Positions 23,285 through 32,374 of a stretch of DNA of 64,000 nt are shown one piece after another. This DNA is from Arcicella sp038230735 (GTDB lineage: Bacteria; Bacteroidota; Bacteroidia; Cytophagales; Spirosomataceae): assembly GCA_038230735.1 (NCBI GenBank), contig JBBRMR010000008.1:33970-97969 (forward strand), read 5' to 3'. The notes under the pieces are model-generated. The model saw nothing but the letters and a program-made list of their open reading frames with translations, was not told the DNA's origin and ran no database searches. Each line of letters opens with the position of its first letter. Within the stretch, counting starts at the first letter, position 1. Made by a program: the position numbers and the translations under genes.

Positions 23285-25867
23285 ATGAATAACTATTTAC
23301 CTAAAATAAATTACAGAAAGCGGTTCGCCGCTTTTTTGTTTTTTAGCCTAACCATTTTCCAATTTAGTTTCGGACAAGTTTCGGACAGTTATTATTTACC
23401 ACAGAATGTTAGCTATGATGCTAAGATTCCTACTCCCCAACAATATCTTGGCTACCAAGTTGGAGATTGGCATATTCAGCATGATGCTTTAATCGGGTAT
23501 TTCAAAAAGATTGCCGAACTCTCCAATCGGGTACAATTGACTGAATATGGGCGTACTTATGAAAACCGTCCGTTGTTGTTGATGACGATTTCTTCGCCTA
23601 AAAATTTGGCAAATATTGACAAAATAAAAGCGGAACATCACCGCTTGGTTGAACCCGCTCAATCCGCAAGTTTAGATACCAAAAATATGCCCATTGTGGT
23701 TTGGATGGGTTATTCGGTTCATGGCAACGAAGCCAGTGGGACAAATGCTTCCGTTTTAGCGGCATATTATTTGGCGGCGGCTCAGGGTGCGGAGGTGGAT
23801 TCGTTACTGAATGAAACCGTTATTTTGATTGACCCCCGAATTAATCCTGATGGTGGCGAGCGTTTTTCGAGTTGGGTAAATGCTAATAAAAGTAATACTT
23901 TGGTGGCAGACCCAAACAGTCGTGAACTCAACGAAATGTGGCCTGGGGGACGTTTTAACCACTATTGGTTTGATTTAAACCGTGATTGGCTCTATACGCA
24001 ACATCCCGAAAGCAAAGGCAGAATCAAGAAATTTCACGAATGGAAGCCCAATATTTTGACCGACCACCACGAAATGGGTTCAAACTCATCGTTCTTTTTT
24101 CAACCAGGTATTCCCTCACGAACACACCCACTTACGCCCCGCAAGAACATTGATTTGACGGATAAAATTGGAACTTTTCATGCAGCGGCTTTGGATAAAA
24201 TTGGTTCGTTGTATTTCACTCGTGAAGGGTATGATGATTTTTATTATGGTAAAGGCTCAACCTTTCCCGATGTGCAAGGTTCAATCGGAATTTTGTTTGA
24301 ACAAGCCAGTTCCAGAGGGCATTTGCAAGAAACACAAAATGGTAACTTAACCTTCGCTTTCACGGTCAGAAATCAATTTACTACTACGCTTTCAACCCTT
24401 AGAGCCGCCCGAAATATGCGTCAGGAATTGTTGGATTATCAGCGAAATTTTTACCAAGAAAAATCAACTGGAACAACCCAAGCCTACGTTTTTGGGGGAG
24501 GGAATGACCCCGTAAAGGTTTGGGAAATGACCAATATTTTACGCCAGCACGAAGTGGACGTTTACGAAATGTCGAAGGATGAAACGGTTGATGGCAAGAC
24601 TTTCAAAAAAGGAATTTCCTATATTGTGCCATTAAACCAGCCTCAATACAGATTGGTGCAAGGAATTTTTGAAAAACGGACAACTTTTGAAGATTCTTTG
24701 TTCTACGACATCTCGGCTTGGTCGATGCCACACTGTTTTAATGTACCTTATTCAGAAGCAAAAACGGCACTGAGTTTAGGATTGAAATTGACGAAAAATG
24801 ATTTTCCAAAAGGAAAAATTATTGGTAAAAGTGCTTACGGTTACGTTTTTGAATGGAACAGTTACTTTGCTCCCCGCACGGCTTATGAATTGCAAAAGAA
24901 GGGATACAAACTTAAAGTAGCCACCGAATCTTTCACCGTAAATTTAGAGGGAGGAGCAAAAACCTTTGATAACGGAAGCATTGAAATTATGTTTGGCTCT
25001 AATCAACAGGCTGATTTTGAGAAACTTAATACACTCTTGGAAACTTTGGCAGAACGTGATGGCGTTGATTTTTACGGCATGAAAACGGGTTTAACTCCTT
25101 CGGGAATTGATATGGGTAGTAGTTACTTTGCTTCAATACGTCAGCCAAAAGTATTGATGCTCACGGGCGAAAACGTGAACCCAAACGATGCAGGTGAGAT
25201 TTGGCATTTGATGGACACAAGGGTAAATCTACCTTTGACCATGAGTGATATTGCACAAACCAACCGCATGAATTTAGAGAAATATAATACGCTCATTCTT
25301 TCGAGTGGAAACTATACATCGTTAGAGGAAGAAAAAATCAAGACTTGGGTCAGAAATGGGGGCGTTTTGATTGCCCTGACCGATGCCGTGAGTTGGGTGG
25401 CTTCCAAAGGGCTTTCGCCTGTGAAAGTGAAGACGATTCCAGCCGATACACTTTCGCCAAAACCTTATGCCTCGGCAGAACGGAATAGGGGTTCTCAGCA
25501 AATTAGTGGAGCGATTTTTCAAGTAAAAATCGACCCTACGCATCCCTTATGTTACGGTTATAAAGACCAAACATTGAGCGTTTTCAGAGACAATACTATT
25601 TTCTTGGAAAAAATAAAAGACCCCTACAACGCACCCCTGATTTACACCAATGAGCCTTTGGTAAGTGGCTATATTACCGAGAGAAACAAAAAATTATTGA
25701 AAAATACGCCTTCAATCGTGGCTACTTCTTACGGTGCAGGCAAGGTAATTGTAATGACGGATAACCCAAATTTTAGAGCCTTTTGGTACGGAACAAACAA
25801 GCTATTTTTAAACGCCATCTTCTTCGGTTCGACCATTCTTTCGGGGGTTAGAGGTGGGGAAGATTGA
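23285..25867 (+). CDS. Secreted M14-family zinc carboxypeptidase-like protein
   Basis: An 860-aa protein with signal peptide (FAAFLFFSLTIFQFSFGQ). The N-terminal ~400 residues form the M14 peptidase domain: RPLLLMTISSPKN, the zinc pair in VHGNEASGTN (H-x-x-E), the substrate-binding NPDGGERFSSWVNANKS, and DHHEMGSNSSFFFQPG. The C-terminal half is an unassigned extension that includes a DUF4350/glutaminase-like segment (VLMLTGENVNPNDAGEIWHLMDT). The frame opens at 23234, but the ATG at 23285 gives a normal signal peptide. It is a single-gene unit closed by a hairpin at 25886. Confidence 0.88.
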   Translation: MNNYLPKINYRKRFAAFLFFSLTIFQFSFGQVSDSYYLPQNVSYDAKIPTPQQYLGYQVGDWHIQHDALIGYFKKIAELSNRVQLTEYGRTYENRPLLLMTISSPKNLANIDKIKAEHHRLVEPAQSASLDTKNMPIVVWMGYSVHGNEASGTNASVLAAYYLAAAQGAEVDSLLNETVILIDPRINPDGGERFSSWVNANKSNTLVADPNSRELNEMWPGGRFNHYWFDLNRDWLYTQHPESKGRIKKFHEWKPNILTDHHEMGSNSSFFFQPGIPSRTHPLTPRKNIDLTDKIGTFHAAALDKIGSLYFTREGYDDFYYGKGSTFPDVQGSIGILFEQASSRGHLQETQNGNLTFAFTVRNQFTTTLSTLRAARNMRQELLDYQRNFYQEKSTGTTQAYVFGGGNDPVKVWEMTNILRQHEVDVYEMSKDETVDGKTFKKGISYIVPLNQPQYRLVQGIFEKRTTFEDSLFYDISAWSMPHCFNVPYSEAKTALSLGLKLTKNDFPKGKIIGKSAYGYVFEWNSYFAPRTAYELQKKGYKLKVATESFTVNLEGGAKTFDNGSIEIMFGSNQQADFEKLNTLLETLAERDGVDFYGMKTGLTPSGIDMGSSYFASIRQPKVLMLTGENVNPNDAGEIWHLMDTRVNLPLTMSDIAQTNRMNLEKYNTLILSSGNYTSLEEEKIKTWVRNGGVLIALTDAVSWVASKGLSPVKVKTIPADTLSPKPYASAERNRGSQQISGAIFQVKIDPTHPLCYGYKDQTLSVFRDNTIFLEKIKDPYNAPLIYTNEPLVSGYITERNKKLLKNTPSIVATSYGAGKVIVMTDNPNFRAFWYGTNKLFLNAIFFGSTILSGVRGGED

Positions 25868-25885
25868 TATTAATTTACAAAAAAT

Positions 25886-25920
25886 TACGGAAGTTGCTCT
25901 TTAAAAAGACGACTTCCGTA
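25886..25920 (+). terminator. Hairpin after the M14 peptidase gene
   Basis: TACGGAAGT pairs perfectly with ACTTCCGTA around a 17-nt loop. There is no strong T tail, so it could also act in the leader of the next gene, whose GTG start is at 25936. Confidence 0.55.
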
Positions 25921-25935
25921 TGTTCAATATAAATA

Positions 25936-26544
25936 GTGGATAAATCAACGCTTAGAAAATATTATCTCGCAAAACGAAAGGCTCTTTCTCCCAAAGAAAT
26001 TGCGGATAAAAGTCAGCAAATTTGTGATTTATTTTTTCAAGAAATAGACTTAAATACTGTAAGTTTTTTGCACGTTTTTTTACCGATAAAAAAGCAAAAT
26101 GAGATAGATACATTTCTGATAATCAGGCATTTGCAGGAAGAATTTCCCTTAATAAATATTGTTGTATCTCGAAGTAATTTGCATAATTTCGAGATGCAAC
26201 ATTTTATTTTGGAGGAACAAAATTTAGTAGAAAATAAATGGGGAATTTTAGAGCCATTGCAAGAGAGTAGGAGGGAGGTTCAGCCCAAAGAAATAGATTT
26301 AGTAATTGTCCCACTTTTAGTTTTTGATAAACAAGGAAATCGAGTTGGTTATGGTAAAGGTTTTTATGATAGATTTCTGCAAAAATGTAGTCCAATCGCC
26401 CAGAAAGTGGGTATTTGTTCGGAAGAACCGATTGAATTGATTGAAGATTTGAATGAATTTGATGTAAAAATGGATGTTTGTATTACGCCCAGTGGAATTT
26501 TTTCTGTAAAGCCATCAATAAGTCAAAAATCATTGACTCATTGA
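25936..26544 (+). CDS. 5-formyltetrahydrofolate cyclo-ligase
   Basis: Converts 5-formyl-THF to 5,10-methenyl-THF with ATP. The 202-aa protein has the family layout: N-terminal DKSTLRKYYLAKRKALSPKE (phosphate-binding basic helix), and the C-terminal signature VPLLVFDKQGNRVGYGKGFYDRFL. The only plausible start is the GTG at 25936, since no in-frame ATG precedes the conserved N-terminal helix. It is followed after about 65 nt by recQ. Confidence 0.93.
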   Translation: MDKSTLRKYYLAKRKALSPKEIADKSQQICDLFFQEIDLNTVSFLHVFLPIKKQNEIDTFLIIRHLQEEFPLINIVVSRSNLHNFEMQHFILEEQNLVENKWGILEPLQESRREVQPKEIDLVIVPLLVFDKQGNRVGYGKGFYDRFLQKCSPIAQKVGICSEEPIELIEDLNEFDVKMDVCITPSGIFSVKPSISQKSLTH

Positions 26545-26579
26545 TGGTTTTATTTTTTACGAAAATAATCAAATTTATG

Positions 26580-26587
26580 TAACTTTG
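26580..26587 (+). promoter_or_regulatory. -7 promoter element for recQ
   Basis: TAACTTTG matches TAnnTTTG. A TTA sits 20 nt upstream at 26557-26559, one mismatch from TTG. The element overlaps the in-frame TTG at 26585 and therefore argues for the ATG at 26609 as the recQ start. Confidence 0.5.
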
Positions 26588-26608
26588 TTTTCACTTAATG
26601 ATAAAAAA

Positions 26609-28756
26609 ATGCCCCTCACCAAAGAACAAGTCCTTAAACAATATTACGGATACGATACATTTAGACCCCTTCAAGCCGATATTATTGATTGGATTCTCTA
26701 CGGACAAGATGCGATGGTGTTGATGCCTACGGGTGGTGGAAAATCGGTGTGTTTTCAAATTCCTGCCCTTATGATGCAGGGGCTTACCTTGGTGATTTCG
26801 CCTTTGATTGCTCTAATGCACGACCAAGTGCAAGCCCTCAAAGCCAATGGAATTGCTGCGGAATATCTTAATTCTTCGCTCACGGGGCAACAACAATCTG
26901 CCATTGAAAGACGGGTCAATGATGGCTCGTTGAAGTTGTTATATATTTCTCCCGAAAAGTTATTCACCCAAGGTTATTTAGATTGGATTAAATCACTGAA
27001 TATCAGTTTGTTTGCTATTGATGAGTCGCATTGTGTTTCTACTTGGGGGCATGATTTTCGTCCTGAATATGCCAATCTTCACGTCTTAAAACAAGCCTTT
27101 CCCAACGTTCCGATGGTGGCATTAACCGCCACCGCCGACCGTGTTACTCGCAAGGATATTTTGACACAATTGGGCATTCCTGAAGCCAAAACATACATAT
27201 CATCTTTCGATAGACCCAATCTTTCGTTGTCGGTATTACCAGGAAGAAATCGAATAAAAATTATTCAAAATTTCATTGCTGAACGCCCCCGACAAGCGGG
27301 AATTATTTACTGTTTGAGTCGTAAAAATACCGAAACCGTTGCCGAGGCTTTGCAAAAAGCGGGTATTAAAGCCAAGTTTTATCATGCAAAACTGCCCCCC
27401 GATGAACGAGCGAAAGTGCAAGATGCTTTTTTGAGGGATGATGTGCAGGTAATTGTGGCTACGATTGCCTTCGGAATGGGCATTGATAAATCTAATGTTC
27501 GTTGGGTTATTCATTATTCTATGCCCTCTAATGTGGAAAGTTTTTACCAAGAAATTGGTCGCTCGGGACGGGATGGTGTGAAAGCTGATACGTTGTTGTT
27601 TTATTCTTATAATGATTTATTAGTGAGAAAAGATATGATTGCGGGGTCGGAATTGCCCGCTGAAATGAAGGAAGTCCAGAACGCAAAACTCGACCGAATG
27701 AAGCAATATGCCGAAGCTGAAATTTGCCGTAGAAGGATATTGTTGAGTTATTTTAATGAAGAAGTTACCAAAGATTGCGGTAACTGCGATGTTTGTAAAA
27801 ACCCTCCTATGCGGTTTGATGCTACATTATTGGCTCAAAAAGCCCTTTCGGGAGTGGCTCGCACGGGCGAAAAAGTGGCAATGGGTATGTTGGTGGATAT
27901 TCTGAGGGGTTCAAACAATAAACGGCTCATCGACCATCGTTATCACGAACTCAAAACCTTTGGCGTAGGCAAGGAATTGAAAGCCGATGAATGGGCGGAT
28001 TACTTACAACAAATGCTCAATTCGGGCGTAATGGATATTGCTTATGACGAAGGACACGCCTACAAACTGAACAACGCTTCTTGGGCGATTTTGAAGGAGG
28101 GCAGAAAAGTACAATTGGTGAGATACAAAGCCTTTGAAGAACGCCAAGCCATTCGTGAGGCGGAAGTACCGAAGGAAAAAACTAAGAAAGAAATCATCCG
28201 TGATACTCTTTTTGAACGTCTCCGTGAATTGCGGAAACGTTTGGCGGATGAAAAAAATATGCCACCTTTCGTGATTTTTTCCGATGCTACACTTTCGGAT
28301 ATGTCGCAGAAAAAACCGCTTACCCAAGCGGATATGCTCAATGTTTCGGGCGTTGGAGAGATGAAATATCAACAATACGGTGAGACTTTTATTCGTGAAA
28401 TTGCTTCATTTCTGAAAACTGTGCCAAGCGTGAGTAGTGCTTCGTTGGGCATCAATACGCATGAATTTACCTTCAAATTGTATCAAGAAGGTAATTCAGT
28501 AGAAGAAATTGCCGAAATCAGAGGGCTGAATGTGGGTACTGTCATTTCGCATTTGAGTAAAATGTACGAAGAAGGAAAACCGATAAATCCTTGGGCATTT
28601 ATCAATCAGAGTGAATACCGAGAAATTCTGGGAGCAGCTAAAGCCATGGGTGTAAAAAAAGGCGACGGCATGAAAGCCCTTTTTGAGGCAATGGACATGA
28701 AATATGGGTATGATAAAATAAAAGTCGCTTTTGCGATTTCTGAGAAGGAGGGATAA
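26609..28756 (+). CDS. recQ: ATP-dependent DNA helicase RecQ
   Basis: 3'-5' helicase for recombination and repair, 715 aa. The helicase core has Walker A TGGGKS (41-46), DESH box (138-141), and GRSGRDG motif VI. The RQC zinc knuckle uses C-x-n-CGNCDVC (ICRRRILLSYF...DCGNCDVCKNPP), followed by winged helix and HRDC (around ADMLNVSGVGEMKYQQYG). A further C-terminal helix-turn-helix segment (GNSVEEIAEIRGLNVGTVISHL) is typical of the longer Bacteroidota/Firmicutes RecQ form. Its last codons lie inside a 22-bp palindrome shared with the convergent gene. Confidence 0.97.
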   Translation: MPLTKEQVLKQYYGYDTFRPLQADIIDWILYGQDAMVLMPTGGGKSVCFQIPALMMQGLTLVISPLIALMHDQVQALKANGIAAEYLNSSLTGQQQSAIERRVNDGSLKLLYISPEKLFTQGYLDWIKSLNISLFAIDESHCVSTWGHDFRPEYANLHVLKQAFPNVPMVALTATADRVTRKDILTQLGIPEAKTYISSFDRPNLSLSVLPGRNRIKIIQNFIAERPRQAGIIYCLSRKNTETVAEALQKAGIKAKFYHAKLPPDERAKVQDAFLRDDVQVIVATIAFGMGIDKSNVRWVIHYSMPSNVESFYQEIGRSGRDGVKADTLLFYSYNDLLVRKDMIAGSELPAEMKEVQNAKLDRMKQYAEAEICRRRILLSYFNEEVTKDCGNCDVCKNPPMRFDATLLAQKALSGVARTGEKVAMGMLVDILRGSNNKRLIDHRYHELKTFGVGKELKADEWADYLQQMLNSGVMDIAYDEGHAYKLNNASWAILKEGRKVQLVRYKAFEERQAIREAEVPKEKTKKEIIRDTLFERLRELRKRLADEKNMPPFVIFSDATLSDMSQKKPLTQADMLNVSGVGEMKYQQYGETFIREIASFLKTVPSVSSASLGINTHEFTFKLYQEGNSVEEIAEIRGLNVGTVISHLSKMYEEGKPINPWAFINQSEYREILGAAKAMGVKKGDGMKALFEAMDMKYGYDKIKVAFAISEKEG

Positions 28757-28770
28757 AACGTTTTATCCCT
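28749..28770. terminator. Perfect 22-bp palindrome spanning two convergent stop codons
   Basis: AGGGATAAAAC pairs with GTTTTATCCCT without a loop gap. Both recQ (plus) and the 28763 gene (minus) end in Gly-stop (GGATAA) within it. A T-rich stretch follows on the plus side. It may be a compact bidirectional terminator. Confidence 0.6.
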
Positions 28771-29269
28771 TTATAATTTTCTTCGTTTCGCTCTTCAAAA
28801 CGAAATATTTAATTACGTAAATGGCTGACAGTAAGGCAAATATCGCCATAAAAGAAACCAATAAAACCTGCCTATCTTCGGTGGCTTGTAAAATACTATG
28901 ATTTTCCTTGGAATAACCCTTGTGCTTTTCGGAGAGTTCTAAAAGCTCCCGATTTTTCTGACTTAAATCATTATTTTGTTGAATTAAATCGTTGTATTTA
29001 TTGGTAAATTCTATCTTTGAATCTGCTTGAATACTTTTCAATTCCTCCAAAATCTGATTGTCTTTTTTGATAATGTCATTCAAAGCATCAATAGTAGTTC
29101 GCAAATCGTCTTTGGAACGATTGCCAAAAATACCGGTCGAAAGACTTTCGGTTTCTTTATATTTTCGATAAAGACTCTCCCTTTCGGCAGTCAATTTATT
29201 GATTTCCTCTTGGGCTAAGAGGTGATTTGCTGAAAAGAAAGCCAACAAGAACATGAGGAAGGGCTTCAT
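28763..29269 (-). CDS. Secreted/membrane coiled-coil protein, hypothetical
   Basis: A 168-aa protein with signal peptide (MKPFLMFLLAFFSANHLLAQ) followed by a long predicted coiled coil of about 100 residues with heptad-like Leu/Ile/Asn spacing (LIQQNNDLSQKNRELLELSEKH). A C-terminal transmembrane helix (VLLVSFMAIFALLSAIYVIKYF) with a basic tail comes last. This topology places the coiled coil in the periplasm. No family is recognised. It lies downstream of ftsZ on the same strand, separated by a bidirectional hairpin. Confidence 0.7.
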   Translation of the reverse strand: MKPFLMFLLAFFSANHLLAQEEINKLTAERESLYRKYKETESLSTGIFGNRSKDDLRTTIDALNDIIKKDNQILEELKSIQADSKIEFTNKYNDLIQQNNDLSQKNRELLELSEKHKGYSKENHSILQATEDRQVLLVSFMAIFALLSAIYVIKYFVLKSETKKIIKG

Positions 29270-29291
29270 AATATTAGATTAATATTAAAGT

Positions 29292-29330
29292 AAAATCCCG
29301 CAAAATACGTTAAATCTTGCGGGATTTTTT
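29292..29330 (-). terminator. Terminator after ftsZ
   Basis: AAAATCCCGCAA pairs perfectly with TTGCGGGATTTT around a 13-nt loop, with A and T runs on both sides. It is 60 nt past the ftsZ stop on the minus strand. Confidence 0.8.
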
Positions 29331-29390
29331 ATCAGGAGATTATACCAAGCAATTCTACAATCGGAATGCAGACCGTTCAAACCTCAATAA

Positions 29391-30680
29391 TCAAAGCGTA
29401 TGTGTCTGAAATTCAACGCCTTTGATGTCGGCAACTTCCATTAGATTTATGCCATAACGTTGAAAAGCAGGAGATTCGAGGTCAGATTCGGAAGGCATTT
29501 TCTGACAAAAATTATCAATCATTTTGCGTAAACGAATCTTATCATCTTCCCGATAAGTAAAGACTACTTCGGGGGCAACTTGCAGCGTTTCGGTTTCTGT
29601 ACTTGACATTGGTTGATTGGCTTCCACAATGTTTTCCTCTGGTTTTTCCTCCACAATCTCTGCTTCTACAATTTTAAGTTCTGGTTCGGCAGATGGCTTG
29701 TTGAATTTGGCTGCCAAAACAGTAATGCTCATCGAATCTCCCAAAGTATCATCAATCATAAAACCTAACTTAAAACCTTTGGGTTGCTTGCCTCCGATTG
29801 CCTCAATGATATGGTCGGTGATGGCTTGTTGCTCCTTCACACCCATAACTTTTTGAAGACTTGTGGCAACAGTTACCAAGATACGCTCGGCTCCTTTAAT
29901 ATCACGATTGTTCAATAAAGGTGAATCAAGGGCTTTTTCAATAACTAATTTTGCTCTGTTAGGACCGTCAGCAACGGCTTTACTCATCACCGCTTGTCCT
30001 GCATTACTCAATACCTTTTTAACGTCCTTGAAGTCTGCATTTACTTTACCCGACTTTGTGATGACCTCCGCTACTGATTTTGCGGCATTTGCCAAGACAT
30101 CATCAGCGTGTTGGAAGGCTTCCAAAATGTTGAGGTCTTCAAACATTTCGAGTAACTTATCGTTCAAAATTACCAGAACTGTATCGCAAGTTTCTTGCAA
30201 CATCCTAATGCCTTCATTAGCAGCATCAATTTTTTCCGTGCCTTCCCACGAATACGGAGCCGTCACAATGGCAACCGTAAGAATGTCTAATTCTTTAGCA
30301 ATTCGAGCAATTTCGGGAGCTGCCCCCGTACCCGTTCCCCCGCCCATACCAGCGGTGATGAAAACCATTTTGGTGTCATTTGACAGTAAAGACCTAATTT
30401 GGGCTTCACTTTCCAAAGCCGCCAAACGACCTTGTTCAGGTTCTGTTCCTGCTCCTAAGCCCTCCGTGAGGATAGCTCCTAATTGAAGTTTATTGGGAAC
30501 TTTATTGTCGTTAAGTGCCTGTAAATCAGTATTGGAGACGATAAAATCAACGTCTTGAATACCAACGTTAAACATGTGTTCGACGGCATTGCTACCACCA
30601 CCGCCAACACCAATAACTTTAATGATTACTTCTTTTTTGCTTTCGGAAGGAATGTCTAAACTGTGTTCGTAAAAAGCCAT
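29391..30680 (-). CDS. ftsZ: Cell division protein FtsZ
   Basis: Tubulin-like GTPase that assembles the division ring, 429 aa. The GTP-binding signature GGGTGTGAAP is at 113-122 (GMGGGTGTGAAP), with VGGGGSNAVEHM near residue 25 and NTDLQAL following. The T7 catalytic loop is present as NADFKDVKKVL. A variable linker rich in Glu/Val follows about residue 320, and the C-terminus is GVEFQTHTL. It is a single gene here. The usual ftsQ/ftsA/mur neighbours of the dcw cluster are absent from the window. Confidence 0.97.
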   Translation of the reverse strand: MAFYEHSLDIPSESKKEVIIKVIGVGGGGSNAVEHMFNVGIQDVDFIVSNTDLQALNDNKVPNKLQLGAILTEGLGAGTEPEQGRLAALESEAQIRSLLSNDTKMVFITAGMGGGTGTGAAPEIARIAKELDILTVAIVTAPYSWEGTEKIDAANEGIRMLQETCDTVLVILNDKLLEMFEDLNILEAFQHADDVLANAAKSVAEVITKSGKVNADFKDVKKVLSNAGQAVMSKAVADGPNRAKLVIEKALDSPLLNNRDIKGAERILVTVATSLQKVMGVKEQQAITDHIIEAIGGKQPKGFKLGFMIDDTLGDSMSITVLAAKFNKPSAEPELKIVEAEIVEEKPEENIVEANQPMSSTETETLQVAPEVVFTYREDDKIRLRKMIDNFCQKMPSESDLESPAFQRYGINLMEVADIKGVEFQTHTL

Positions 30681-30977
30681 AATTTTTTAGGTAAGGATTT
30701 TGGGAAATGATTAAATAGCAAATTTGAAACGACGGAATTCGGATTTAGGGTATTGTTTTTCTAAATTTGTGGGCGGTAATATTGGCTATTGCAGCGGGGT
30801 GATTGGTAAAAATTTAACCGTAAAATCCTCCATAAATATTGCAGATTCATGACTATTGACCGTTAATCATTGACCGTTCACCGTTGAAGCCTATTCAAAA
30901 TTAAAAGAAAATTTTGAAATACAGCAATAAAGTTTCAGATATTTTTGAAAGAAAAATCATAAATAGTAGAATTATTC
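30681..30977. other. ftsZ/SGNH intergenic region
   Basis: A 297-nt divergent gap. It holds a plus-strand -7 element TAAATTTG at 30762-30769 without a TTG at 20 nt. It also has a GACCGTTAATCATTGACCGTTCACCGTTG quasi-repeat near 30855-30890 (three GACCGTT/CACCGTT units). No ORF is seen. Confidence 0.4.
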
Positions 30978-32348
30978 ATGAAAAACCTAAAATTCACGCT
31001 CATAATCATTTTTGTAAGTATTTGCTTCTATCAAATTCCTAACTTAGTGCATTGGTTTTTTGACCATGCTCGTTTTCGTCATATTCAACCCAATGTAATA
31101 TTAATTGAACGAATTTGTGATGCTTTCGGTATTTTCATAATTCTATTTTATTTACTCTCAATTACTTACAAAAAATATTGGGATGGCACTACTTTCAAGA
31201 GAATATTGCCCACTATCAGTTTTGCCCTAATCTTTGCTCTTTCTTTCTTCCTAATAAAAGAAATTTATACCAGTTTTAGAGCCGTTGATAAGCTGTACGT
31301 TTACTACAAAAAAAACATCGGCATCGTGGGTGATGTCTTCACGGCAGACGATACTTTGGGGCATCGAGGCGTTCCGAATGGTTCGGGTAGAAGCATTTTT
31401 CCGTTGGATAGTGGACAAATAAGTGTGCCAATAAAGTTAGATAATGAAGGTTTCAGAATTCCAGAAAACCCTCAATTTGCTGATTCTGATACGTTGATGA
31501 TGTTTTTGGGATGTTCCTTTACGTGGGGAGATTATTCTTTGGCAGAACAGAATTATTCTTCCCAAGCCGTTCAATCCTTGAAATACAAGCCATTAAATTG
31601 CGGAACGGATGCTTATGGCTTGGCTCAAATGTTGATTTTGGCAGCAAGAAAAATCCCTCAACACCGCCCAAAAGTGCTTTGCGTTCAATATTCGCCTTGG
31701 TTGGCAGACAGAGCCAGATTTATGTTTTTTCCTTCCGCCCACGGGGTAATGCCTTTCCCTTTTGTTACTGAAAATGACCAAAAAGAATTGTATATTCACG
31801 AGCCATTTTTTCGTTCCTCTCTCTACAATCCAGCCTATAAATATTACAAAACTTCACCCACTTCATTTTCGGATAAATTTTCCTTTTTCTTCAACGTGGG
31901 CTTTCCCGTTGCGATTTTGGATGTATGGAAACAAAGTATTGCCCAATGGAAAATGACTTTGGGAATTTTGCCAAAAGCAGCATCTGACAATCAGAAAATT
32001 GAGCAATATGTTTACTCCAACATCTATCAATTGTGTAAACAGTACGGCGTGAGGATGGTGGTTTTGAACATCGGAGGTTTTGGGTATTCAGACGAACAAC
32101 GCATGACAAACCATTACGACCGAAAGAAATTTGCGGAAACGATGCCTTCGGAATTAGTCAAAAACGTAACTTTTATTGAGGCAGATTCGGTGCTTCGGGC
32201 GGACATACATACGGGGGAAAATTACTCTAAATACGTCCAGTGGGCTAAAATCAATCAAAAAGACTCAATCCTTTATGATAATCACCCCAACCCGATGGCT
32301 CACAAAATCATTGCGGATGCGTTGGTGAAGGGAATGAAAGAGAAATAG
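30978..32348 (+). CDS. Membrane-anchored SGNH/GDSL-like protein
   Basis: A 456-aa protein. The first ~100 residues hold three membrane helices (FTLIIIFVSICFYQIPNLV; ICDAFGIFIILFYLLSI; ILPTISFALIFALSFFLI). A periplasmic domain follows with SGNH blocks: LMMFLGCSFTWGDYS (block I, with Cys-Ser in place of the usual Asp-Ser) and a C-terminal DNHPNPMAHKIIADAL (block V, D-x-x-H). Such proteins often acyl-transfer or deacylate envelope polymers. The catalytic Ser would be S in GCSF. It is a single-gene unit, convergent with the next gene. Confidence 0.7.
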   Translation: MKNLKFTLIIIFVSICFYQIPNLVHWFFDHARFRHIQPNVILIERICDAFGIFIILFYLLSITYKKYWDGTTFKRILPTISFALIFALSFFLIKEIYTSFRAVDKLYVYYKKNIGIVGDVFTADDTLGHRGVPNGSGRSIFPLDSGQISVPIKLDNEGFRIPENPQFADSDTLMMFLGCSFTWGDYSLAEQNYSSQAVQSLKYKPLNCGTDAYGLAQMLILAARKIPQHRPKVLCVQYSPWLADRARFMFFPSAHGVMPFPFVTENDQKELYIHEPFFRSSLYNPAYKYYKTSPTSFSDKFSFFFNVGFPVAILDVWKQSIAQWKMTLGILPKAASDNQKIEQYVYSNIYQLCKQYGVRMVVLNIGGFGYSDEQRMTNHYDRKKFAETMPSELVKNVTFIEADSVLRADIHTGENYSKYVQWAKINQKDSILYDNHPNPMAHKIIADALVKGMKEK

Positions 32349-32374
32349 GTTTTCGATATTTGAACAACGAACAA

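Noticed and set aside
29863..30486. 207-codon plus-strand open frame
   Set aside because: Lies entirely antisense to ftsZ, which has all its motifs; serine-rich composition is typical of a shadow frame.
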